From NCBI RefSeq assembly GCF_029360775.1, contig NZ_JARKMZ010000028.1:124001-188000 (forward strand): a stretch of DNA of 64,000 bases, read 5' to 3'. Of the stretch, positions 24,415 to 32,850 are shown piece by piece (position 1 is the first letter of the stretch; each line of letters opens with the position of its first letter). A program made the position numbers and the translations under genes. Source of the DNA: Daejeonella sp. H1SJ63. GTDB taxonomy: Bacteria > Bacteroidota > Bacteroidia > Sphingobacteriales > Sphingobacteriaceae. The notes under the pieces were generated by a model that saw nothing but the letters and a program-made list of their open reading frames with translations, had not been told where the DNA came from and searched no databases.

Positions 24415-24819
24415 ATGGATAAAGTTGAACACATTGGAATCGCTGTCAGAAATTTAAAGGATGCAGGTTCATTGTACGAGCGTCTTCTGGGTTGTAAAAG
24501 CTATAAAAAGGAAGTCGTGGAATCAGAACAGGTAATTACTGAATTTTTTAAAGTCGGCGAGACCAAGATTGAACTGCTTGAGGCAAGTTCTGATAAAAGT
24601 GCGATTGCTTCATTTATAGAGAAGCGTGGGGAAGGGATTCATCACATTGCATTTGCTGTGGATAATATTGTTGCAGAGATGGAGCGTCTCAAAAACGAAG
24701 GCTTTAATCTATTGAACGAAACACCCAAAAGGGGCGCTGATAATAAGTTGGTTTGCTTTGTGCATCCGAAATCTGCAAATGGGGTTTTGATAGAGCTTTG
24801 TCAGGAGATAAAGTCTTAA
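24415..24819 (+). CDS. mce: Methylmalonyl-CoA epimerase
   Basis: 134-residue vicinal-oxygen-chelate enzyme interconverting (R)- and (S)-methylmalonyl-CoA in propionate/odd-chain metabolism. Two beta-alpha-beta-beta-beta modules with metal-ligand regions VEHIGIAVRNL (His5), KVGETKIELLEA, GEGIHHIAFAVDNI and the C-terminal GVLIELCQE. Length matches. Methylmalonyl-CoA mutase is not in the window. Confidence 0.92.
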   Translation: MDKVEHIGIAVRNLKDAGSLYERLLGCKSYKKEVVESEQVITEFFKVGETKIELLEASSDKSAIASFIEKRGEGIHHIAFAVDNIVAEMERLKNEGFNLLNETPKRGADNKLVCFVHPKSANGVLIELCQEIKS

Positions 24820-24908
24820 TTTCAGCTCATATTCCTCTCTTTCAAGAGTAATTTTTTAGTCTGCTCAGATAAATTTTGAAATTACTTTTAATAAATAAGA
24901 ATATATAC

Positions 24909-24916
24909 TATATTTG
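24909..24916 (+). promoter_or_regulatory. -7 element of rpmE2
   Basis: TATATTTG fits TAnnTTTG, 22 nt before the rpmE2 ATG. No -33 TTG lies at the usual distance. Confidence 0.4.
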
Positions 24917-24938
24917 CACCTCTTAAAAAGTATTGAAG

Positions 24939-25187
24939 ATGAAAGCTGAATTGCATCCCAAAAATTATAGATTAGTTGTGTTTAAAGACATGTCTAACGA
25001 GTATTCTTTCTTAACAAAATCATGCATTGATACAAAAGAAAGCATTAAATGGGAAGATGGTAACGAATATCCACTTGTAAAATTAGAGATATCACACACC
25101 TCTCACCCGTTTTACACCGGTAAGATGAAATTGGTTGATACTGCTGGACGTATCGATAAATTCCGTTCACGTTACGAGAAAAAATAA
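24939..25187 (+). CDS. rpmE2: Ribosomal protein L31 type B
   Basis: 82-residue large-subunit protein. The type-B form is indicated by the [19 protein letters not shown] start and by absence of the CxxC zinc ligands of type A. The ATG at 24939 is chosen over a TTG two codons earlier. A strong terminator follows. Type-B L31 commonly replaces the zinc form when zinc is scarce in organisms having both; only this copy is visible here and no Zur box was recognised. Confidence 0.95.
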   Translation: MKAELHPKNYRLVVFKDMSNEYSFLTKSCIDTKESIKWEDGNEYPLVKLEISHTSHPFYTGKMKLVDTAGRIDKFRSRYEKK

Positions 25188-25211
25188 TTTTTTTTAGTTT
25201 AATAATAAATT

Positions 25212-25247
25212 AAGGTCCCGGCTCATAAGGTCGGGACTTTTTTTATT
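25212..25247 (+). terminator. Intrinsic terminator of rpmE2
   Basis: GTCCCG/CGGGAC stem (25215-25220 with 25232-25237), extended by AAG/TTT pairs, then a T-run. Its T-run merges into the -7 element TATTTTTG (25244-25251) of the next gene. Confidence 0.85.
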
Positions 25248-25255
25248 TTTGCTCA

Positions 25256-26440
25256 ATGAGTGTTATTCTTTTCGACGATCAGTTCAGGAGTAATTTATTG
25301 CCTCTGGCATTTACCAGACCCATTTCTGAATTCAGGGTTGGTATACTTACAATTGCAGAAAAGTGGCAGAAATACCTTAATGCCGGGATTTCTTACCTTA
25401 CAGAAAATTATCTCAGCGAAAAGTATCCGCTCAAAATCAGCGCCTACAATCTTTTTATAAACTCTGCCATTTGCCCGGATGATTCTCTGCTATATGCAAT
25501 TGATTTACTTCAGGAGGGTCAATCGCTGTGTTCCGGTGATTTACTGATTGCTGTCAGGCTAAATGAAAGTGCGGCAAAAGAGTTTGATTTTAGAAATACA
25601 GGTATTTATGAATCTGTACAGTATGATGGTGCATTCACCAGAATTGCATATCCTGAAAACATATTTTCGTTTAACGACTCAGAGCTCCGAAAGGATTTTG
25701 ACTTATTGACCAAAGGTCGTACTTCTGCCAAAATCAGCAGCACAAACACGATAATTGGCGACAATATATTTATTGAAGAGGGGGCTGATGTTGAATGTTC
25801 TTCATTTAATACGAAGACCGGGCCAATATATATAGGTAAGAGGGCCCTGATCATGGAAGGTTGTCATATCAGGGGCTCATTTGCCATGGGAGATGATGCT
25901 GTATTGAAAATGGGAGCAAAAATCTATGGAATGACCTCTATCGGTCCACATACTAAAATCGGTGGGGAGATAAATAATTCAGTTGTGTTTGCCAATTCAT
26001 CAAAAGGTCATGAAGGGTATCTTGGAAATTCAGTGCTAGGTGAATGGTGCAATATTGGAGCCGACAGTAATAATTCCAATATGAAGAATAATTATGCAGA
26101 GGTCAGACTTTGGGATTACGAAAAGCAGAGTTTTCGTAAAACGGGACTGCAATTCTGCGGACTGATTATGGCTGATCATGCAAAATGTGCAATTAATACC
26201 ATGTTTAATACAGGGACAGTGGTTGGAGTAAGTGCCAATATTTTCGGATCAGGATTTCCCAGGAATTTTGTCCCTGATTTTTCATGGGGTGGGAATCATG
26301 GTTTTGAAGTATATCCGCTTAACAAGGTTTTTGATACAGCAAAGCGTGTCTATGTTCGAAGGAATTCTGATTTCAACGAAACTGAACAGAAGATACTTAG
26401 CAGGGTTTTTGAACTTACAGAGAAACACAGAAGGTTTTAA
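25256..26440 (+). CDS. GlmU-like sugar-nucleotidyltransferase / left-handed beta-helix protein
   Basis: 394 residues. The N-terminal half is a diverged nucleotidyltransferase-like fold (MSVILFDDQ, LPLAFTRPISEFRVG); the C-terminal half (about 165-345) is a left-handed beta helix of hexapeptide repeats (IGDNIFIEEGADV, IYIGKRALIMEGCHI, SIGPHTKIGGEI, AKCAINTMFNTGTVVG). This fits the alternative Bacteroidota GlmU-type family (TIGR03991), proposed for the UDP-GlcNAc route to cell wall. The classical LxxGxGTRM nucleotide-binding motif is absent, so the activity is not certain. Probably translated from a leaderless mRNA; tpiA follows 20 nt later. Confidence 0.8.
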   Translation: MSVILFDDQFRSNLLPLAFTRPISEFRVGILTIAEKWQKYLNAGISYLTENYLSEKYPLKISAYNLFINSAICPDDSLLYAIDLLQEGQSLCSGDLLIAVRLNESAAKEFDFRNTGIYESVQYDGAFTRIAYPENIFSFNDSELRKDFDLLTKGRTSAKISSTNTIIGDNIFIEEGADVECSSFNTKTGPIYIGKRALIMEGCHIRGSFAMGDDAVLKMGAKIYGMTSIGPHTKIGGEINNSVVFANSSKGHEGYLGNSVLGEWCNIGADSNNSNMKNNYAEVRLWDYEKQSFRKTGLQFCGLIMADHAKCAINTMFNTGTVVGVSANIFGSGFPRNFVPDFSWGGNHGFEVYPLNKVFDTAKRVYVRRNSDFNETEQKILSRVFELTEKHRRF

Positions 26441-26460
26441 ATATAATAGGGATTAGAAAT

Positions 26461-27225
26461 ATGAGAAAAAATATAGTTGCAGGAAATTGGAAAATGAATC
26501 TGGATTTAAATACAGGTATTCAGATTTTCAATGAAATCAATACATTAATTACTGAGGAAGTAAACGGCAATCAGGAGGCAGTTGTTTGTCCGCCTTTTAT
26601 ACACATCAGCGCCTTTACAGATGCTATTAAGCCGGGGATTAAACTTTCTCTGGGTGCACAAAACTGTCATCAGGCAGATGCAGGTGCATTTACCGGCGAG
26701 ATTTCAGCTTCTATGTTGGTATCATGTGGTGTAAAATATGTGATCATTGGACATTCTGAGCGCAGACAGTATTTTAATGAAACCGATGCTCTGCTGGCTA
26801 AGAAATTGGATGCTGCATTGAAAAATGGCCTTACTCCGATATTTTGTGTGGGCGAGACTCTGGAGCAAAGAAATTCAGGTATATACTTTGATATTATCAG
26901 AGAGCAGATATCTTCTGCTGCTTTTCATTTGCCATCTGCCGACTTTAGTAAATTAGTGCTTGCATATGAACCGGTTTGGGCAATTGGCACAGGTCTTACT
27001 GCCAGTCCTGAGCAGGCGCAAGAGATTCATGGATTTATTCGTAAACAGATCGCAGATAAGTATGATCAGAATCTTGCAGACTCGATCAGTATTCTTTATG
27101 GAGGAAGCTGTAACCCTAAGAATGCCTCTGAACTTTTTTCGCAGCCTGATATAGATGGTGGATTGATCGGAGGAGCTTCACTTAAGGCGCGTGATTTTGT
27201 AGATATTATAAAAGCCTTTAACTAA
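26461..27225 (+). CDS. tpiA: TpiA, triosephosphate isomerase
   Basis: 254-residue TIM barrel converting DHAP and glyceraldehyde-3-phosphate. Catalytic residues: Lys in AGNWKMN, His in IIGHSERRQYF, Glu in AYEPVWAIGTG; the phosphate-binding YGGSCNPKNA and GLIGGASLK are present. It abuts prmA with no gap, so they are co-transcribed. Confidence 0.97.
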   Translation: MRKNIVAGNWKMNLDLNTGIQIFNEINTLITEEVNGNQEAVVCPPFIHISAFTDAIKPGIKLSLGAQNCHQADAGAFTGEISASMLVSCGVKYVIIGHSERRQYFNETDALLAKKLDAALKNGLTPIFCVGETLEQRNSGIYFDIIREQISSAAFHLPSADFSKLVLAYEPVWAIGTGLTASPEQAQEIHGFIRKQIADKYDQNLADSISILYGGSCNPKNASELFSQPDIDGGLIGGASLKARDFVDIIKAFN

Positions 27226-28071
27226 ATGGTTTACAGCGAGCTTTTTTTTAATCTTTCCTCTTCTGAAGAGTTTCATAAGGATCTTTTAATTGATGCCTTG
27301 TCAGGAATTGGTTTTGATACCTTCGAGGATGCCGATCAGGGTTTTAAGGCATATATTCCATCTGCAGATCTTGATGAGGGAAAGGTTAATGAATTAAAGG
27401 ACTCTTTTTCAGGGATGTTTTCTTTTTCCTATACGGTAAACAGTATTCCGCATCAGAACTGGAATGAGGTATGGGAAAGTAATTTTGAGCCACTTCAGGT
27501 CGCAAATCGTTGTTACATCAGAGCAACCTTTCATGAGGCTCATCCCGAATTTGAGTTTGAAATTGTTATTGATCCGAAGATGGCATTTGGGACAGGGCAT
27601 CATCAAACTACGGCATTAATGATGGAGTTTATGCTGGAAGAGGATTTTGCGGGGAAAAGTGTTCTTGATATGGGATGTGGTACAGGTATTTTGGCTATTC
27701 TGGCTTCAAAACTGGGAGCCAAAGATATAATTGCAATTGATTATGATGATATCTGTTACGAAAGCACAATTGAAAATTCTGAACTTAACGGAATAGGTAA
27801 TATTATTCCTTTATGTGGCTCCAAAGAAGTTATTCCGTCACAAAAATTTGATATCATTTTGGCCAATATTAATCGGAATATTCTGCTCGATCAGCTGGAT
27901 CGTTATGCTGAAGTATCCGCAATTGATTCTGATCTTTTTTTGAGTGGTTTTTATCAGGAGCCTGATTTGTCAATAATCAAAGAGAAATGTGAAGCTGTTG
28001 GGTTTAAGTACCATAGTCATAAGGTGCTTAATGACTGGGTTGCGGCTAAATTCCATTTTTCGGGTAAATAG
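27226..28071 (+). CDS. prmA: PrmA, ribosomal protein L11 methyltransferase
   Basis: 281-residue SAM-dependent enzyme that trimethylates ribosomal protein L11. The substrate-recognition N-terminal domain (about 1-95, ending in QNWNEVWESNFEP) precedes a Rossmann methyltransferase domain with DPKMAFGTGHHQTT, motif I VLDMGCGTGILAI and the NPPY-like ANINRNIL. Directly follows the tpiA stop. The 410 nt after it, up to the XRE gene, contain no frame or structure I can identify. Confidence 0.94.
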   Translation: MVYSELFFNLSSSEEFHKDLLIDALSGIGFDTFEDADQGFKAYIPSADLDEGKVNELKDSFSGMFSFSYTVNSIPHQNWNEVWESNFEPLQVANRCYIRATFHEAHPEFEFEIVIDPKMAFGTGHHQTTALMMEFMLEEDFAGKSVLDMGCGTGILAILASKLGAKDIIAIDYDDICYESTIENSELNGIGNIIPLCGSKEVIPSQKFDIILANINRNILLDQLDRYAEVSAIDSDLFLSGFYQEPDLSIIKEKCEAVGFKYHSHKVLNDWVAAKFHFSGK

Positions 28072-28481
28072 AATGCATAATTTTTGTCTTTGTACTGTTG
28101 ATTTCTGTTTTAAGACTTAAAATCAGCTTTTCATGTTTCTTTTCACAACAGGACTTTCATTTTTACCCAATTCTTAGTTTTAAATTATTCATAAACGATA
28201 GACTAATTATTTCTGCAATTAGGGAATATATTTATCTGAGATTGAATTGTTTAATGAAATGTGAAAAATATTAGTCTAAAGTGGAACTTTTTTATCTTTT
28301 TTTCGTTAAAGTAGGAAGAGGAGTGTGATTGTGAAATGTTTATTCTGTTGAGGATAAATAAATTTTTGAGCCTTTGAACAGAAGGTTAAAATTGCTTTTC
28401 ATTGTGAATTTTGCCGGAATTGCTCTTTGGTAACCGGGAACACATACAAACCAGCATACATCTACTTGAATAAAATATAAA
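28072..28481. other. 410-nt intergenic region upstream of the XRE regulator
   Basis: AT-rich; no reading frame of note, no stable palindrome and no RNA family recognised. It must contain the XRE promoter, but I find no convincing TTG/TAnnTTTG pair. Confidence 0.3.
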
Positions 28482-28817
28482 ATGAAAACATTAGGTAAAA
28501 AGATTCGCTTATTAAGGCATCAGAAGAGTTGGAGTCAGGAAGATGTTGCCAGGCAATTAGAAATTTCAATTCCTGCATTTTCTAAAATAGAAACAGGAAT
28601 TACAGACGTGAATGTTTCCAGGCTGGAACAGATAGCTAAGCTGTTTGATATGAATGTTGTACAATTGCTAACCTTTAATGAATCTGAGGGAATGCCAGTA
28701 TATGCCTCAGAAATTGATGATCTTAATCAAAGATTGCAGGAAAGGGAGAAGGAGGTGATTGATTTGCAAAAGAAGATCATTGAGTTGTACGAAGAACTCT
28801 GGAATTACAAGAAATAA
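28482..28817 (+). CDS. Small XRE-family helix-turn-helix regulator
   Basis: 111 residues. Cro/CI-type helix-turn-helix at about 5-60 (KKIRLLRHQKSWSQEDVARQL, PAFSKIETG) followed by a C-terminal coiled coil (about 75-111, LNQRLQEREKEVIDLQKKI). This HTH-plus-coiled-coil form is frequent in Bacteroidota and is thought to oligomerise; the target is unknown. It has a long 410-nt upstream region and stands alone, so autoregulation is plausible but no operator is obvious. Confidence 0.85.
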   Translation: MKTLGKKIRLLRHQKSWSQEDVARQLEISIPAFSKIETGITDVNVSRLEQIAKLFDMNVVQLLTFNESEGMPVYASEIDDLNQRLQEREKEVIDLQKKIIELYEELWNYKK

Positions 28818-28962
28818 TAAAAAGACCCTGATGTGAATAAGGGCACTGAAAAAAGTCTACTCAGAAAAAATATGAAAATTAAGCGTGGTATAATAGTCAA
28901 ATAAACGCTCTGAGAATACTTGTTTTACACAGAAATTTTTTAAGCTCTCAAATATAGCAAGT

Positions 28963-29000
28963 AAAAGGGCCTGTACACACTTTATGGTACAGGCCCTTTT
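28963..29000. terminator. Bidirectional terminator between XRE and GNAT-like genes
   Basis: 14-bp perfect stem AAAAGGGCCTGTAC/GTACAGGCCCTTTT with a 10-nt loop, 33 nt beyond the end of the leftward GNAT-like gene. Runs of A and T on both sides allow it to work in either direction. Confidence 0.85.
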
Positions 29001-29032
29001 ATTTATAAGTACTTTTTCAGTGCCTTCGTGTA

Positions 29033-30151
29033 TTAAAATACTTTTCTCATCGTGGCATGTTTTTTCCCGAAAGTCGCTCCCGTTGCTTCGTGGATAGCCA
29101 GCATTTTATCATTGAAGTCGCCAACCCATGATAATTCAAGTTCTTCATACTGGTTTTTTGGTAGGACATATTCTTTTAATTTAATGAACAAAGCAGATTC
29201 CAGACCGTGTTTTTGATAGGCTTTCTTTGTCCCCATAACAACTGCACGCATTCTGCTAACACCTTTCCATCTGTTATAGAGAAATTTTAGTTTTTCGATG
29301 ATTCCCAGTTTCCCGTTAAAATCTTTAATCATCTGATTAGCATCCGGAATGATAACAACTACAGAAGCAGGTTCTCCATTAATATACGCAAACCAGATCA
29401 GCTTCTCATCCATAACGATTTTCATTTTATTGAAGCTTTCCAGAATTCCCTTTGTATCCAAGGGCACAAAGTTTTTAAAATTTTCCCAGGCATCATTATA
29501 GATTTCAGCAAAATCTATGGCATATTTTTCGAGTTTTCCTGTTTCAAGATGTTTGAATTCATAACCAGGCTTAGCGGCTACCCATTGTGCAATCTTGGTG
29601 AATCGTTCGGGGAATGGCTTTTTTACTGCAAGATGATTAGTAATCTGTTCATAAAGAGTGACGAAGCCATAATCATCAAACATCTTTTTATAATATGGAT
29701 GATGATAATTCATTCCGTAGGAGGGGGTAGTAAAGCCTTCAATTAGTAAACCCCAGAAACTGTCATTTTCTCCGAAATTAATGGGGCCGTCCATTGCCTT
29801 CATTCCTCTTTCCTGAAGCCAGTTACTGGCAGTATTGAAAAGAAGTTTTGCTGCTTCAGAGTCATTGATACACTCAAAGAATCCTATTCCTCCGGTAGCT
29901 TGTTCATTTTGATAGGCCTTTTCCTCATTGATGAATGCTGCAATTCTGCCGATTAATTTCCCATCATCTGATTTCAGAACCCAGCGTGTGCAGGTACCAT
30001 GGCTGTGGAAGACATTTTTTTTTGGATCGAAAACAGCTTCTATGTCCTGGTCAAGCGGACAAACCCAGAATGGATCATCTTTGTACAGTTCTCGTGCAAC
30101 GTCCAGAAATTCGCGGGCTGTTTTTCCACTTTTTACTTCTTCTAAAATCAT
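29033..30151 (-). CDS. GNAT-superfamily-like protein of unknown function
   Basis: 372 residues, soluble. The N-terminal segment KTAREFLDVARELYKDDPFWVCPL and the two acetyltransferase-like halves (ATGGIGFFECINDSEAAKLLF with ERGMKAMDGPINFGEND; later LIWFAYINGEPASVVVIIPD and KKAYQKHGLESALFIKL) resemble large uncharacterised GNAT-like proteins, of the YghO type. No substrate can be predicted. It begins close to a small acidic-tailed gene on the same strand and ends at a strong terminator. Confidence 0.65.
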   Translation of the reverse strand: MILEEVKSGKTAREFLDVARELYKDDPFWVCPLDQDIEAVFDPKKNVFHSHGTCTRWVLKSDDGKLIGRIAAFINEEKAYQNEQATGGIGFFECINDSEAAKLLFNTASNWLQERGMKAMDGPINFGENDSFWGLLIEGFTTPSYGMNYHHPYYKKMFDDYGFVTLYEQITNHLAVKKPFPERFTKIAQWVAAKPGYEFKHLETGKLEKYAIDFAEIYNDAWENFKNFVPLDTKGILESFNKMKIVMDEKLIWFAYINGEPASVVVIIPDANQMIKDFNGKLGIIEKLKFLYNRWKGVSRMRAVVMGTKKAYQKHGLESALFIKLKEYVLPKNQYEELELSWVGDFNDKMLAIHEATGATFGKKHATMRKVF

Positions 30152-30220
30152 CAGCTATGGCTTTAAATAAAAAAAGCATCCAGAGCGAACTGAATGCCTG
30201 TGTCTTATGGCAATATTTAC

Positions 30221-30421
30221 TTAGAAATCATCGTCATCATCATCAAAATCATCGAACCCTGGCATATCATCATCCAGGGGGATATCAAAATCATCTTCAT
30301 CATCCATAATCAGGCGATTTGACTCTTTTGGATCGGTGGTTTTATTCTGCTTCTTTACCGGGGCTGCAGCAGATTTCTTGTTTGACCCCTCGCTTTTAGT
30401 TACTTTTTTTGGCGACTTCAT
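30221..30421 (-). CDS. Small protein with basic head and acidic tail
   Basis: 66 residues from the ATG at 30421 (three more from an in-frame ATG at 30430). The N-terminal half is Lys/Ser/Ala-rich and basic, the C-terminal half strongly acidic, ending in GFDDFDDDDDDF. The acidic run is encoded by near-perfect ATC/GAT triplet repeats that could slip. Such charge-segregated small proteins recur in Bacteroidota but I know no function; nucleic-acid or ribosome association is speculative. Same strand as and between scpB and the GNAT-like gene. Confidence 0.6.
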   Translation of the reverse strand: MKSPKKVTKSEGSNKKSAAAPVKKQNKTTDPKESNRLIMDDEDDFDIPLDDDMPGFDDFDDDDDDF

Positions 30422-30527
30422 CTGTAGCAAATTACACGTTCTTTGTTATAATGTTATTCTAAAGTAAAATTAACAAGATTTTGAATTATCAACCCTTCTT
30501 TTTTTAATTTTCTTCAGACAAATATTA

Positions 30528-31112
30528 CTATTCTGTTTGTTCTCCTATATTATTGTTTTCAGTTGTCAACTCATTGAGCTGGGGGAGGTCTTCCGTTGAG
30601 TTTATGCCAAAATAGTCCATGAAAATACTGCTGGTAGCATAAAGGAGTGGTTTCCCAACCGTGTCTGATTTACCACTGATGCTAATCAGCTCTTTTTCGA
30701 GTAATTTTTGAACAGTATAATCACAGTTCACACCTCTGATCTGCTCAATTTCCAGCTTAGTGATCGGCTGCTTATAAGCAATGATCGAAAGGGTTTCGAG
30801 TGCTGCCTGACTTAGTTTTTTCCTCGATCGTTGAATCTGCAGCTGATTGATTACCGGATAGTATTCCTTTCTGGTCAGAAACTGAAAGCCGCCGTTTAAA
30901 TTCAGCAGTTCAATGGCAAGGTTAAGTTCCAGATATTTCAGACGGATTTGTTCTATAAACTCTGCAACCTTTTCTGAAGAATAATAATCCTCATTCAATT
31001 CAGCCAAAACCTGCTGTATTTCATCAATAGAAATACTCTTATCTGATGCAAAAATCAATGCTTCAATTAAATTTTCAGGCTTTTCAAAACTCATGAACAA
31101 ACATACAGACAA
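30528..31112 (-). CDS. scpB: ScpB, segregation and condensation protein B
   Basis: 194-residue subunit of the SMC-ScpAB condensin complex. Two tandem winged helices; the diagnostic central stretch KKLSQAALETLSIIAYKQPITKLEIEQIRGVNCDYTVQKLLE is intact (motif at about 90-135), followed by a GKPLLYATS segment. ScpA is not adjacent. The variable N-terminus (FEKPENLIEALIFAS) is typical. Start at 31112; a second in-frame ATG eight codons downstream is also possible. Confidence 0.92.
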   Translation of the reverse strand: MSVCLFMSFEKPENLIEALIFASDKSISIDEIQQVLAELNEDYYSSEKVAEFIEQIRLKYLELNLAIELLNLNGGFQFLTRKEYYPVINQLQIQRSRKKLSQAALETLSIIAYKQPITKLEIEQIRGVNCDYTVQKLLEKELISISGKSDTVGKPLLYATSSIFMDYFGINSTEDLPQLNELTTENNNIGEQTE

Positions 31113-31247
31113 TGCATTTTAAACAAAAAAAATCTTTAATAAATATTCAGACCTTTTCCAATATCTGAAAAATGTATAAAAAATAAATCTGCCTTGGAAC
31201 TGATGTCGTAGGTATAGCAAATCAATGAACAAAAAATCAGAACAGAT

Positions 31248-31934
31248 ATGAAAAACTTAAGAAAACAAGATGAGCAGCAAAGTAAACTGGATCGTCGCTC
31301 ATTCCTGCAATTTGCGGGTGCTGGTGCTGCAGGCTTAGCACTTTTTGCTGCCGGATGCAAAAAAGATGAAGCAATGATTAGCAACCCTGCGGGAGTTAAT
31401 CTGGGAAGCGGTGATATAGGTATTCTGAACTATGCTTATGCACTCGAACAGCTGGAAGCTGCATTTTATACCAAAGTAGCAGCCGCATTTTACGCAGGTA
31501 TTACCGAAGCTGAAAGATTGCTTCTTGCAGACATCAGGGACCATGAGATTGCACACCGCGAATTTTTCAAAAATGCCTTAGGTTCAAATGCAATTCCCGG
31601 ACTTGAAGTTGATTTTTCGATGATCAATTTCAGCAGCCGCGACAGTGTTTTGGCTACGGCCAAAGCTTTCGAGGATCTTGGAGTATCTGCCTATAATGGT
31701 GCCGGGGTACTGATTAAAGATTCTGCTTATCTGACCCTTGCCGGGAAGATAGTTTCTGTTGAAGCACGTCATGCGGCACTGATCCGGGACCTGATCAGTA
31801 ATGGCAGTTTTGCTGATTCTGAGGTAATTGACAATAACGGACTTGACAAATCCCGTCTGCCAATGGAAGTGCTCAGCATTGCAGCTCCATTCATTAAAAC
31901 AAAAATTAACGCAAACGATTTACCTAAATCTTAA
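31248..31934 (+). CDS. Exported ferritin-like lipoprotein (Tat-type signal)
   Basis: 228 residues. The N-terminus has a twin-arginine motif (DRRSFLQF, Arg16-Arg17), a hydrophobic Ala/Gly stretch and a lipobox-like AAGC with Cys37, suggesting Tat export and lipidation. The mature part is a ferritin-like four-helix bundle (Ferritin_2 type) with metal-ligand-like patterns: YALEQLEAAFY, RDHEIAHREFF, and SVEARHAALI. Homologues are often linked to desiccation or oxidative stress, but the activity is unknown. Followed 11 nt later by a second, related gene. Confidence 0.8.
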   Translation: MKNLRKQDEQQSKLDRRSFLQFAGAGAAGLALFAAGCKKDEAMISNPAGVNLGSGDIGILNYAYALEQLEAAFYTKVAAAFYAGITEAERLLLADIRDHEIAHREFFKNALGSNAIPGLEVDFSMINFSSRDSVLATAKAFEDLGVSAYNGAGVLIKDSAYLTLAGKIVSVEARHAALIRDLISNGSFADSEVIDNNGLDKSRLPMEVLSIAAPFIKTKINANDLPKS

Positions 31935-31945
31935 TTTAAACAGCC

Positions 31946-32782
31946 ATGAATTTACTGAACATATTAGAAGAAATTGAAAAAACAGATGCTGAAGTATATG
32001 AGCGCATCAGTCCGAGAAGAAAAGCTATGAGCGATTTCTACGGCTTTAGTAAGAAAGTTGCACTTGCATCACTTCCTTTTGCTCTCGGTTCCATATTTAA
32101 AAAAGCTTATGCTCAAAATTCTGCAGCCGATGTGGAAGGAGTCTTGCAGTTTGCTTTGACATTGGAGTATCTGGAGGCTGAATTTTATACTAAGGGTGTT
32201 GCCGCTGCCGGCCTTATTCCTTCCGGAGCCGCACTGGGAGCTATTACCGCCATCCGCGATCATGAAAATCAGCACGTAGCCTTTTTGAAGACCGCTCTGA
32301 TGTCGATGGGTAAAACCCCTGTGAATAAACCGGTATTTGATTTTTCAGCAGGAAATGGCTCCAATACAGGCCCATTTGCGAATGTATTTTCTGATTACGA
32401 TACCTTTCTTGCCGTAGCGCAGACTTTTGAAGATACCGGGGTTAGGGCTTATAAAGGACAGGCCCCGGCATTGATTGGCAGCGGGGGAGTGCTGACTGCC
32501 GCATTGAACATTCACTCGGTGGAAGCCAGGCATGCCGCACATATCAGGCAGATGCGCAAGGCGCGCGGAGCAAATGTCAAGCCATGGATTACCGGAAAAG
32601 ATACCGGAATCGGTGCTGCTGTACAGGCTTCTTATGATGGGGAGGAACTTGAAACCCAGGCTGGGATTAAAATTACCGGCATAAACGGACAAACAATTTC
32701 TATGAGTGCAGCAACTGAGGCCTTTGATGAACCTTTAACAAAAGCACAGATACTTGCTATTGTGGATCCGTTTATAGTATAA
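31946..32782 (+). CDS. Second exported ferritin-like protein
   Basis: 278 residues, paralogous to the preceding gene: TLEYLEAEFYTKG, RDHENQHVAFL, FEDTGVRAYKGQ and SVEARHAAHIRQ repeat the same ligand-like arrangement. The N-terminus has a longer lead (about 45 residues) before a hydrophobic segment ending in KKAYAQ, with no lipobox, so this partner is probably periplasmic and soluble while the first is lipid-anchored. A two-gene operon ended by a 10-bp hairpin. Confidence 0.8.
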   Translation: MNLLNILEEIEKTDAEVYERISPRRKAMSDFYGFSKKVALASLPFALGSIFKKAYAQNSAADVEGVLQFALTLEYLEAEFYTKGVAAAGLIPSGAALGAITAIRDHENQHVAFLKTALMSMGKTPVNKPVFDFSAGNGSNTGPFANVFSDYDTFLAVAQTFEDTGVRAYKGQAPALIGSGGVLTAALNIHSVEARHAAHIRQMRKARGANVKPWITGKDTGIGAAVQASYDGEELETQAGIKITGINGQTISMSAATEAFDEPLTKAQILAIVDPFIV

Positions 32783-32812
32783 TGTTCGTGCTGTGGGATT
32801 AGTTTAGTTTGG

Positions 32813-32844
32813 ATTGGGAAGCATATTTATATTTGCTTCCCAAT
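32813..32844. terminator. Terminator after the ferritin-like pair
   Basis: 10-bp perfect stem ATTGGGAAGC/GCTTCCCAAT with a 12-nt loop, between the ends of two convergent units. T-rich on the + side only. Confidence 0.65.
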
Positions 32845-32850
32845 TATTAT

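Noticed and set aside
30221-30260. Trinucleotide microsatellite at 30.2 kb as a separate repeat element
   Set aside because: It is the coding sequence for the Asp-rich tail of the small protein; reported as a property of that gene.
29935-30309. His-rich 124-aa + strand frame overlapping the small acidic protein gene
   Set aside because: Its His-rich tail is the antisense of the Asp-codon repeats and it overlaps two better-supported genes.
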